This document shows positions 56,488 to 64,000 of a stretch of DNA of 64,000 bases, piece by piece. Below the pieces are notes generated by a model. The model saw only the letters and a list, made by a program, of their open reading frames with translations, searched no databases and was not told the DNA's origin. The stretch's first letter is position 1. Each line of letters opens with the position of its first letter. A program made the translations under genes and the position numbers. Origin of the DNA: Leptospira sp. WS92.C1 (GTDB lineage Bacteria; Spirochaetota; Leptospiria; Leptospirales; Leptospiraceae); contig NZ_CP162130.1 of NCBI RefSeq assembly GCF_040833975.1, forward strand, positions 819,501 through 883,500, given 5' to 3'.

Positions 56488-57579
56488 ATGGTGAACATGC
56501 TCGGTGGGTTTTTACAAGAAGAATTGCTGATGGAAATATCGCGGTTCGGGGCGTTTTTCGCCCTTATTATCGGAATTGGTCGTTTGATCAAGGCAAGAAG
56601 TCAAATTGACTACTTGCTTTCGGCGCTTTTAGTGTTGACTGCGGTATTTCAATATTTCGACGAAGCCACTATAAACACAATATCCTATGTTTGGATGAAA
56701 CGATTTTTATTTCAGATCGATTTAATCGCTCTTTCAACTTGCGGAATTCTCGTTTATCTCATCTCTATCATGATGTTTTCCAGTGATTCAAAGCTACCTA
56801 ACAAGTATTATTGGAATCTAATGCCGCCGATTGTCTTGTCGATTCCTATCGCCAGTTTATACGATCAACAAAACGGATTCGAATTTAATTTATTTCTCTA
56901 TCTTACGGATCTATTCGTGATCGGTTATGTCGGGATGGCTGTTTATAGAATGTTTCGTAACGATGCTTTTGATTTTCGAACCGCAAAATCGAAGGTATTG
57001 GCAGTTTTGATAATCATGGTTTCGTTTTGCGCAGCGCTGGAAATCGTGGGGATCGTAATGGAAAATAAATTTCTGGTCCTGCTTTCGGGAGCGATTACGA
57101 CGTTTGAAATCATCTACTTTTATTATGTAAGCGTTTATTTTCAGGATTTCCTGAGCGAACAAGTCGCGACTGAAACTCAAAAGAATGTTATTAAAAAATC
57201 TTTGTTAAGCGACGTGGATATAGAAGCGCTTGAAAAACAATTGAGCTATCTGATCCAGGAAGAAAGAATTTATCTGGATGAGGACATTCGACTTCCGAGC
57301 GTTGCCGAAGAGCTCGGGGTTTCCGTTCATCAATTGTCTTCCTACTTGAACGATCATAAGGGAATTAACTTTAACAATTACATCAATCAATTCCGGGTGG
57401 AAGAGGCTAAGTCGATTCTGATCAACGATCCGAGTCGTTCGGTGATCTCTGTAGGAAACGCTGTGGGTTTTAATTCGAACTCCGTCTTTCATCGCGCTTT
57501 TTTGCGAGAAACCGGGATGTCGCCAAAGAAGTTTAGAGAATCTCAGATATTTAAAAAACATTCCTATACCTTAAATTAG
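56488..57579 (+). CDS. Membrane-bound AraC-family transcriptional regulator
   Basis: A 363-residue regulator with six to seven hydrophobic segments in the first 220 residues (for example FGAFFALIIGIGRLI, YLLSALLVLTAVFQYF, VLAVLIIMVSFCAALEIVGI) and a cytoplasmic AraC-type HTH domain at the end (LPSVAEELGVSVHQLSSYL and SVISVGNAVGFNSNSVFHRAF, then ETGMSPKKFRES). I favour ATG 56488 with GGAAG upstream; a TTG at 56482 is an alternative. It probably senses a membrane or external signal. No target gene is evident. Confidence 0.9.
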   Translation: MVNMLGGFLQEELLMEISRFGAFFALIIGIGRLIKARSQIDYLLSALLVLTAVFQYFDEATINTISYVWMKRFLFQIDLIALSTCGILVYLISIMMFSSDSKLPNKYYWNLMPPIVLSIPIASLYDQQNGFEFNLFLYLTDLFVIGYVGMAVYRMFRNDAFDFRTAKSKVLAVLIIMVSFCAALEIVGIVMENKFLVLLSGAITTFEIIYFYYVSVYFQDFLSEQVATETQKNVIKKSLLSDVDIEALEKQLSYLIQEERIYLDEDIRLPSVAEELGVSVHQLSSYLNDHKGINFNNYINQFRVEEAKSILINDPSRSVISVGNAVGFNSNSVFHRAFLRETGMSPKKFRESQIFKKHSYTLN

Positions 57580-57676
57580 AACCGAAAAAGAATCGAATCA
57601 GTTTATTATATGACGTTGATTCAAAAGAGGATCCTTTTTTAACTTTTATTTTTTCACCGGATATTTTGTAAAAATT

Positions 57677-57719
57677 CCATCGAAAGATTACGTTGTTCAA
57701 TTCAATGATCTTCCGATGG
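57677..57719 (+). other. Long hairpin downstream of the AraC-type gene
   Basis: CCATCGAAAGAT (57677-57688) pairs with ATCTTCCGATGG (57708-57719), 11 of 12 bases, around a 19-base loop. No T-run follows, so it is not a classical terminator. The rest of the gap 57580-58001 is AT-rich with nothing else visible. Confidence 0.4.
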
Positions 57720-58001
57720 AAACCGTGTGGAATTTGCTTGTGTCGATTTTTCGTTTTACCCGAATATTCCCGGAAATACATATATATACAAAGCATATAC
57801 AGAAGTTGTATAACGCTTGAGTGTATGTGAAAATCGATCCGAAAGTAAAGGGAAGATGTTGCAAGACGCAGTTCTGTAATTTTCGTATTTCAAGAAACAT
57901 TATGATTTTGGAATGTACTTTAACCTTTTGAAGGTTTCGGAAAATTTCCAGTGGTTCGGATTGAGTTGCAAAAGTCGAAAAGAAAAAATCGGGAAATTCG
58001 G

Positions 58002-59174
58002 TTATCCGACGGTAGTTGATTTCAATCCGCTGAACGTACCCTTTCCTAAAAGTTCTACGTTTTTATGAAATTTTTCCCTTTCGCCCGGAAAGGATGACTT
58101 ACCGACCAGTTCCAAGCCTAAAATCAGATTTCCTTCTGAATCGTAGGCGATCCATCGAATGGCTCCAAAAACCTTAAAGTAGCCCTGCATCCGTATGTAG
58201 ATGTCAAAAACAAAACCAGTATGTTTGGGAAGGGTTTGGATCAGATGCGCATTCGTGATCTTAATACTGATTCCATTATTGGAGATGTCCAAGATCTGAA
58301 ATTTTTCCGTAGAAAGGACGGTGTTGGATTCTTTAATTCTTGCAACCATCTCCTTTGCTATTTCCGATAATTTTTCGATCGTCTCCTTTCCGAGAGCGGT
58401 TTCTTTGTTTCTTACCCAAATGTATCCGAGAGGAATCGATTGTCTGGAATGATTGAGATATATGATCGGATAAATGATTTCGGAGATTATTTTTTCGTCT
58501 TTATACTTCCGAACGAGTGAAGCGATCTCTTCGCTGGTTTCAGCCTCAATATCGATTTGATTTTCGTTTGTCGCCTTATAGGATTTAAGATCGGATGTGT
58601 TCCCGATGTAAAAGTATTTTTTGGTTCTTTTGACCAGGTCGAATTTATCCTCCAGCTCGGAATGAAATACGTCGACTTCGACTAAGCCCATTTGATGACT
58701 TTTTAATTTTATTTTATAGTCCTCAAAACTGACTTTGACCAGAGTCGGAATGTTAAAAAGGGAAGCGTCGATTACCGTTTTGGAAGAATTGATGTTGGTG
58801 ACATGAGCCGCATCTTCGGTGACCGAATATCTAGGATAACTGCGGTTCGTTTTTGCGATCGCGATTTTGCTAACCCCTAACTCTGCGCGATTGGAGGATG
58901 GATTTTGGATAAAAAAACATTCGATCTGAATGTATTTTGCGAGAACACGATAGAGTAAAATCATACTGTTTTCGCTAAAGCTAAGTTCGTCATCAAATTC
59001 TATAAGGATCCTTTCCCCATCTTCTATATATTGTCTGATCGTTACGGAAATTCGGCTGTCTTTTCCTTTTATAATTAGACTTTCATTTAACAGATACTTT
59101 TCTATAATATGCTTTCTTTGTATCGGTGAATCGATGGTATCCAGATCCCTATTTTTTACTTTGGTCTTGTTCAT
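58002..59174 (-). CDS. PilZ-like protein of the DUF1577 type
   Basis: A 390-residue cytoplasmic protein. It carries a PilZ-type c-di-GMP signature split over a long distance: RSYPR (Arg111 and Arg115, RxxxR) and DISNNG (Asp296-Ser298-Gly301, DxSxxG). In normal PilZ domains these are about 20-30 residues apart; here about 180 residues, with a GAF-like segment (IYPIIYLNHSRQSIPLGYIW), lie between. This is the layout I know from the DUF1577 proteins of Leptospira. A c-di-GMP effector role is inferred, not shown. Confidence 0.75.
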   Translation of the reverse strand: MNKTKVKNRDLDTIDSPIQRKHIIEKYLLNESLIIKGKDSRISVTIRQYIEDGERILIEFDDELSFSENSMILLYRVLAKYIQIECFFIQNPSSNRAELGVSKIAIAKTNRSYPRYSVTEDAAHVTNINSSKTVIDASLFNIPTLVKVSFEDYKIKLKSHQMGLVEVDVFHSELEDKFDLVKRTKKYFYIGNTSDLKSYKATNENQIDIEAETSEEIASLVRKYKDEKIISEIIYPIIYLNHSRQSIPLGYIWVRNKETALGKETIEKLSEIAKEMVARIKESNTVLSTEKFQILDISNNGISIKITNAHLIQTLPKHTGFVFDIYIRMQGYFKVFGAIRWIAYDSEGNLILGLELVGKSSFPGEREKFHKNVELLGKGTFSGLKSTTVG

Positions 59175-59314
59175 TGAATCTATCCTGGTTGCACACTCGG
59201 TTCAAAAGTTATAAACAACATACAAGTAGAATGGAACGCCTAATTGGTAAATATAAAATTTCTGAGACAAATTCCTAAATTTTAAATCAGGATGATTCAG
59301 CATATAAACGTTCG

Positions 59315-59746
59315 TCAATCTTGGAGTTCTTTTGGTAAGAGCTGGACTCGGTATTTGGAAGCCATCTTTTTTAACTGATCGATTTCAATCGAATGGATGT
59401 TTTTTCCTCCATGATAGTTTTCCACGGTAAGAACGAAGATCACGTATTGAAAGTTCGAGGCCAACTGGAAATACGGTTCCATTTCCCAGGAAAGAGTAAA
59501 TGTATTGTCGACAAACACTTTTGAAATCCCCTTTTCTAAAGCCTTTCTTGTATTCTCTTCGCAATTTTTATACGCCAAATGATTTTGTCTGTAATCGAAG
59601 TTGTATTCCTTTGTTTTCGGATCCACAAAATAGTCGTCGATGGAAAAAATCGGATATCTCCCATTTTCAGCCAATGACTTTGTGACGGTTGTTTTTCCCG
59701 CTCCGGGCAAACCTCTTATCAGAAAAAGTGATTTTTCAGGATTCAT
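59315..59746 (-). CDS. Small P-loop kinase, N4BP2L1-like (AAA_33)
   Basis: A 143-residue NTPase with Walker A GLPGAGKT (residues 12-19), the segment FSIDDYFVDPKTKEYNFDY and VFVDNTFTLSWEMEPYF. These are the hallmarks of N4BP2/polynucleotide-kinase-like proteins (AAA_33). The substrate may be a nucleotide, nucleic acid end or small molecule. It stands alone, with a 140-base gap to the PilZ-like gene. Confidence 0.82.
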   Translation of the reverse strand: MNPEKSLFLIRGLPGAGKTTVTKSLAENGRYPIFSIDDYFVDPKTKEYNFDYRQNHLAYKNCEENTRKALEKGISKVFVDNTFTLSWEMEPYFQLASNFQYVIFVLTVENYHGGKNIHSIEIDQLKKMASKYRVQLLPKELQD

Positions 59747-60126
59747 CTTGAAACGAATTCAACCGGTTTTGAGTAGGGTTCAAATGAGATCGATCGTAAC
59801 ATTAGAAAAATCCCATCAAACCGATTTTGAATTCAGCGGCTTCGTATGAAAGAAATTTCCGTCGTTTAAAGCGCGATTCTGTGATCAAAAAATTCTCTAT
59901 GCTGATTCTAAACTCGATGCCTTGTCGATCCCATCTTGTTCGTTTTCGGAAAGAGTCTAACGATCGGTAGAGATCGATCTTTTAAAAAACTCTCAGTTTT
60001 AAACGTTCTCGGGCTTCTTCTTTTACTTTACAAATAGCTCAAATCCGTTTAGCTTATAGGAATCATCGATTGCTATGACTCTTCGCTCAAACTCGAGCGG
60101 ATCGAATGGAGAAGGAAACGAGTAGA
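59747..60126. other. Gap with no gene seen
   Basis: No coding frame of merit. The end of the stretch (60106-60126) has an in-frame ATG that could extend the next gene by seven residues. Confidence 0.4.
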
Positions 60127-60369
60127 ATGAAATATTTAGAGACAGAACAAGTCATCCCCGCGAAGGGAATGTCTTATACAATGTATGAAGTGGAAGGAGA
60201 AGATCAGATTCTTAAGATGATGACTTATATTCCCAATACCGACGAAATTCATATCTATCCGAAACCACCTGTAAAAAAATTATACAAACCCGAACTTTGT
60301 AAGGTGATCGACGAACTCGTTTTTTCGGAACTCTGGAAATTGGGAGAAGAAAGAAAAGCGGCAAAGTAG
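60127..60369 (+). CDS. Small hypothetical protein
   Basis: An 80-residue acidic/basic protein (starts MKYLETEQVIPAKGMSY) with alternating beta strands and a helical end (KPELCKVIDELVFSELWKLG). Family not recognised. The ATG at 60127 follows a purine-rich AAGGAAACGAG stretch; ATG 60106 is a possible alternative. It ends 16 bp before the tRNA-Phe gene, which lies on the opposite strand. Confidence 0.65.
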   Translation: MKYLETEQVIPAKGMSYTMYEVEGEDQILKMMTYIPNTDEIHIYPKPPVKKLYKPELCKVIDELVFSELWKLGEERKAAK

Positions 60370-60375
60370 AAAGGA

Positions 60376-60461
<86 letters not shown>

Positions 60462-60539
60462 TCATGGACAGCATAGAAAAACAGTCCTCACTGTCAACGA
60501 AAAAGATCGAGAAGCGTCCTCTCTTTCCGGAAGTGTACA

Positions 60540-61223
60540 ATGTCTTCCTCTTCTAAGATTTACAATTCTTCTCTTCGAAAAACGGAGCGCAAAAAAATGG
60601 TTCGTTCTCAAATCTCGGCGAGGGGAATTCGGAATCCGGAAATTCTTTTTGCGCTTGAGTCGATTCCCAGAGAATGTTTTGTCCCCGCCTCTCATTCCTC
60701 TCATGCTTACGAAGACAAACCTCTTCCGATCGGATGTAATCAGACAATCTCACAACCTTTTATGGTTGCTTGGATGTCGGATTTACTTGGAGTTCAAAAA
60801 GGGGAGCGGGTTTTTGAAATCGGGACCGGTTCGGGTTATCAATCCGCTGTTTTGGATTTTCTCGGTGCGAAACTTTTATCCGTGGAATTTTTTTCGCAGC
60901 TTCATAAAAATGCGATTCAAAATCTGGAACGATGGAAGCCGGGTTGTGTCGCAAAACATCAATTCGTTCTTGGGAACGCTCCGGAATTTTTGAATGCGGA
61001 TCTGCGATTTGAAAAGATGATTTCTTGTGCGGCTCTTCCGGAAATGCCCGGTGAAGACAGTGTTTATTTTCATTCTTTGGTGCCGGGTGGAATTTTTGTA
61101 TTCCCGATGGGAAAGGATCAAGAAATACAAATTTTGATCGTTGCAAAAAAAACGTCGAACGGTTGGTCCTTGGAAACCAAGGGTGGAGTCAAATTTGTTC
61201 CCTTGCTTGGGACCGATTTTTGA
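60540..61223 (+). CDS. pcm: Protein-L-isoaspartate O-methyltransferase
   Basis: A 227-residue PCMT. The N-terminal segment (KMVRSQISARGIRNPEILFA) and the substrate-side motif PLPIGCNQTISQPFMVAWM are diagnostic. SAM motif I is VFEIGTGSGYQSAVL, and SLVPGGIFVFPMG is the post-II/III motif. It repairs isoaspartyl residues in aged proteins using SAM. GGAAG lies 7 bases before the ATG. It is transcribed away from tRNA-Phe. Confidence 0.94.
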   Translation: MSSSSKIYNSSLRKTERKKMVRSQISARGIRNPEILFALESIPRECFVPASHSSHAYEDKPLPIGCNQTISQPFMVAWMSDLLGVQKGERVFEIGTGSGYQSAVLDFLGAKLLSVEFFSQLHKNAIQNLERWKPGCVAKHQFVLGNAPEFLNADLRFEKMISCAALPEMPGEDSVYFHSLVPGGIFVFPMGKDQEIQILIVAKKTSNGWSLETKGGVKFVPLLGTDF

Positions 61224-61687
61224 TTTTGAACGATTGAGATTTTTTTTAAGAATTTTTTAGTCAGACAAAAATTCAAAAATTGTCCGTTATCTGAAATCGA
61301 GTCTGAACACGATCCTAATTTTTGGATCGACCGACCGGGGTCTTTGATTTTATTCTCAAATCAAAGCGACTCATCCCGTTGTTCCTAGTTGTATTCTTTT
61401 TTGCAGCGATTCGTCTATTTTAGATTCTTTTTGATTCATGAATTGTCCTCTAAATTAAACTTGTTGGTAAATTTATTATCCCTACTATAGGTTTTTCAAA
61501 CATCGGATTTAAAAAGACGAATTCGGAATTTTCCCGTTGGATTTCAGAAAACGACCTCGGATCAAGATTGAGATGGAGCTGTAGTAGCGAACGCCGTTTT
61601 GATCAAAACTTTTTTGAGAATTTACATCGGGCAATGAAATCTTAGAATGTTTTTTACAAATTAGAATACAAATAAAAGAGATCAACT
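61224..61687. other. Gap between pcm and the acyl-CoA dehydrogenase gene
   Basis: No gene. A small hairpin CGATCC...GGATCG occurs at 61310-61329 without a T-run. The last 100 bases are AT-rich and likely hold the promoter of the dehydrogenase gene. Confidence 0.4.
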
Positions 61688-63388
61688 ATGGAACTATTAA
61701 ACCCCAAGAAAGCAGAGTTTAAACATTTGGATGAAAAATCCAAAGACATCATGAAACGTACGATCGCGTTTTTTGAAAAAAAAGGAAAAGGTAAACTGAA
61801 GGAAGATGATCGCAAACAAACCTGGTATGCGGACTTTATTGAGTTTCAAAAAGAAGTAAAGGCGTTTGCCACTCTCATGACACCGGCGGGTTACGGAGAA
61901 AAAGATTCGAGATGGGATACGACCAGAATCTGCGATTTTAACGAGATCACCGGTTTTTACGGATTGTGTTATTGGTATACTTGGCAGGTGAGTATGTTGG
62001 GTCTTGGCCCGATTTGGATCAGTAAGAACGAAGAGATCAAACATAAGACAGCGAAACTTTTGCAAGACGGTGAAATTTTTGCCTTCGGTCTTTCTGAAAA
62101 AGAACACGGTGCGGATCTCATCTCCAGCGATATGATCTTGGAAAAAAACGGCGACGGATCGTATATCGCCAACGGAGACAAATATTATATCGGAAACTCT
62201 AATAAAGCGGCGATCGTTTCCACTTTTGGGAAGATGAAAGAGACCGGTAACTACGTATTCTTCGCTGTGAATTCTCAACATAAGAATTATGAATTGATTC
62301 AGAACGTGGTCAATTCCCAGAGTTATGTTGGAGAATACGCTCTTCACGATTACCCAATCTCGGAATCCGATATTCTTTCCAAGGACAGAGATGCCTGGGA
62401 TGCGTCCTTGAGTACGATCGCAATCTGCAAATACAATCTGGGTTGGGCTTCGATCGGAATTTGTACTCATTCTTTTTACGAAGCGATCAATCATGCTTCC
62501 AAAAGAAAATTATTCAATCGATATGTTACCGATTTCCCCCAGATCAAACAGATGTTTGTGGATGCTTATTGTAGACTTTTTTCAATGAAGCTGTTTGCTT
62601 CGAGAGCGAAGGATTATATGAGATCGGCTTCGGCAAGCGACAGGCGTTATCTGCTTTTTAACCCTATGGTCAAGATGAAAGTCACGATGCAGGGTGAAGA
62701 GGTCATCAATCTTCTTTGGGACGTGATTGCCGCAAAAGGTTTTGAAAAAAATATGTATTTTGAGATGGCGGCAAAGGATATTAGAGGTTTGCCAAAGCTC
62801 GAAGGAACCGCTCATGTAAACATGGCATTGATCATCAAGTTTATGAATAATTATTTTTTCGAACCGAATTCTTCACTTCCTACGATTCCGAAGATCAATG
62901 ACTTTAAGAATGACGATTTTCTTTTTAATCAGGGTGCGACCACCAAAGGATTTGATAAAATTTCCTTTCATGATTACAACGCGGTGTATGCAAGCGTGGA
63001 TCTTCCGAATATCAAGATTTTTAGAAAACAAATTTCCGCTTTGAAGGAATTTTTGGAAAAAACTCCTCCGGATTCAAAACAATCAAAGGATCTTGATTTT
63101 ATGCTTATCCTCGGTGAGCTTTTTACGTTAGTCGCTTATGGCCAGCTTTTGATCGAGAACGCGGCGATCGAAAAAGTGGAAGACGATCTTTTGAGTCAGA
63201 TTTTTGATTTTATGATTCGAGATTTTTCCAAATACGCTCTTCAGCTTTATTCCAAAAGAAGCAGCACCAAGGAACAAATGGAACGTTGTCTTTCCATGAT
63301 TTTTAAACCTGTCGAGGACGAGGCGCTTTTTCTCAGAGTCTGCGCCAAGGTTTATTCTTACAAGGACGCTTACGAAATGGCTCCTTGA
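61688..63388 (+). CDS. Acyl-CoA dehydrogenase family protein
   Basis: A 566-residue flavoprotein, larger than a typical 380-residue acyl-CoA dehydrogenase. The FAD/substrate loop is FAFGLSEKEHGADL, followed by GSYIANGDKYYIGNSNKA, the middle beta-domain. The helical part contains RKLFNRYVTDFPQIKQMFVD and QGEEVINLLWDVIAAKGFEK. A C-terminal extension of about 150 residues, largely helical, follows from residue 410. It probably oxidises an acyl-CoA during fatty-acid breakdown. The catalytic base is not certain from reading. It stands as a single gene with its own upstream region. Confidence 0.9.
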   Translation: MELLNPKKAEFKHLDEKSKDIMKRTIAFFEKKGKGKLKEDDRKQTWYADFIEFQKEVKAFATLMTPAGYGEKDSRWDTTRICDFNEITGFYGLCYWYTWQVSMLGLGPIWISKNEEIKHKTAKLLQDGEIFAFGLSEKEHGADLISSDMILEKNGDGSYIANGDKYYIGNSNKAAIVSTFGKMKETGNYVFFAVNSQHKNYELIQNVVNSQSYVGEYALHDYPISESDILSKDRDAWDASLSTIAICKYNLGWASIGICTHSFYEAINHASKRKLFNRYVTDFPQIKQMFVDAYCRLFSMKLFASRAKDYMRSASASDRRYLLFNPMVKMKVTMQGEEVINLLWDVIAAKGFEKNMYFEMAAKDIRGLPKLEGTAHVNMALIIKFMNNYFFEPNSSLPTIPKINDFKNDDFLFNQGATTKGFDKISFHDYNAVYASVDLPNIKIFRKQISALKEFLEKTPPDSKQSKDLDFMLILGELFTLVAYGQLLIENAAIEKVEDDLLSQIFDFMIRDFSKYALQLYSKRSSTKEQMERCLSMIFKPVEDEALFLRVCAKVYSYKDAYEMAP

Positions 63389-64000
63389 TTTTCTCAAATC
63401 GGTTTTTTTCGTTCCGGTTTCGCTGTTTCAAGAAGAATCTCGGAGAATTGTTTTGTCGTAACTTACGAATCAGTAGTCGCGGCATGCATGGTGTTCCGAG
63501 ATTCGAATTTTTCCTGCAACCCGTCTGAATTTGTGGGAACTCCCTTTTTGATTTTCAGGGATTTTGCGTTTGGCAAAGGTGCAGATTCCGAGCGAGCTAC
63601 CTTCCTAAAGCTCGTGTTTTATCCTACCGATCCACATGTTTTTTCGAATGAATGGAAGCACGGCGGGGGGTGTCGGGTTTGAATGACTCCATTCATCTGA
63701 TGATCTTCGAGGTGTCTCAATATAAAACAGCTCAATTTTGTTTTTCTGTTTTTGTTCGAGAGTTCCCGCGTTGCAGAAATGAGGGGATTCTTATCCAAAG
63801 AACATTGAGCGGAATCGATTTATCCTTTTGATTGTCTCGCGCTTGAGATTTCCAAGATCAAATTGCGCAGACCGAATTCCGTTATCAAATAAAATCTGAA
63901 AGCGACTGGTCGGATGTCGGATTCAAAAGAAGAACAGACAAAAAATCGTAAATCCGAGATCGATCGATTGGAATTCTTTGGAAAAACAGATCTTTCATTT
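63389..64000. other. Gap to the end of the window with one GTGGGAACTCC copy
   Basis: No gene is supported. One copy of the dispersed repeat lies at 63533-63543, and a degenerate reverse copy (GAGAGTTCCCGCG) near 63757. Short plus-strand frames show no motif. Confidence 0.45.

Noticed and set aside
61697..62494. 265-codon frame opposite the acyl-CoA dehydrogenase gene
   Set aside because: Antisense to a recognised gene, with phenylalanine-rich non-protein-like sequence.

Overview
The window reads as chromosomal DNA of a spirochaete, most likely a pathogenic-clade Leptospira. Support comes from loose spirochaetal lipoboxes on many exported proteins, a PilZ-like protein of the DUF1577 type, a DUF2167 membrane protein, a bactofilin, tRNA genes without an encoded CCA, and short scattered transcription units. 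The species cannot be fixed by reading alone.

Region 1 (1-8160) is an AT-rich defence-type island. It holds the methyltransferase and target-recognition half of a Type ISP restriction-modification enzyme cut by the window edge, an AAA ATPase paired 10 bp away with an RloB/Toprim-like protein (the AbiL/RloAB arrangement), and a 723-residue RloC/PrrC-like ATPase with an unusual Walker A. An IS481-family element with recognisable inverted repeats lies directly against the last gene. Region 2 (8189-25644) returns to ordinary Leptospira coding: a DUF1697 protein, a YiiX-like lipoprotein, RidA, a methyltransferase-helicase-amidase-GerMN-like operon, a DUF2167 protein, an HExxH protein, a TPR protein, a crotonase, a REC-PAS-HisKA_2 kinase and a DUF900 lipoprotein. 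Between these genes lie a multiply broken VOC gene, a broken lipoprotein leader, an orphan Fur-type palindrome, and clusters of a short dispersed repeat (GTRGGAACTCC).

Region 3 (25645-32961) is a cell-envelope and housekeeping block: LysM/M23 endopeptidase, bactofilin, class A penicillin-binding protein, zinc-dependent phospholipase C-like protein, then divergently lysA-ispD.

Region 4 (33256-48365) is the most unusual part. Six paralogous exported subtilisin (S8) proteases lie on the minus strand. Each has a signal peptide, I9 propeptide, complete Asp-His-Ser triad and a shared C-terminal domain, and most are separated by near-identical intergenic blocks carrying the same terminator hairpin. 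The copies are mosaics of one another and show a two-gene segmental duplication. A 1072-residue lipoprotein gene lies antiparallel inside the array; it combines a seven-repeat propeller, two fibronectin-type domains and a C-terminal HExxH metallopeptidase-like domain. Together they look like a recently expanded, recombining set of surface or secreted proteases.

Region 5 (48366-64000) has tRNA-Leu(UAG) followed by a hairpin-rich element ending in a copy of the tRNA 3' part, then an SPOR protein with coaE, an EAL phosphodiesterase with a hemerythrin partner, a STAS protein, a membrane-bound AraC regulator, a PilZ-like protein, a small P-loop kinase, tRNA-Phe(GAA), pcm and an acyl-CoA dehydrogenase. 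The c-di-GMP-type genes (EAL, PilZ-like) and STAS/AraC genes suggest a signalling neighbourhood, although only the EAL-hemerythrin pair is tightly linked.
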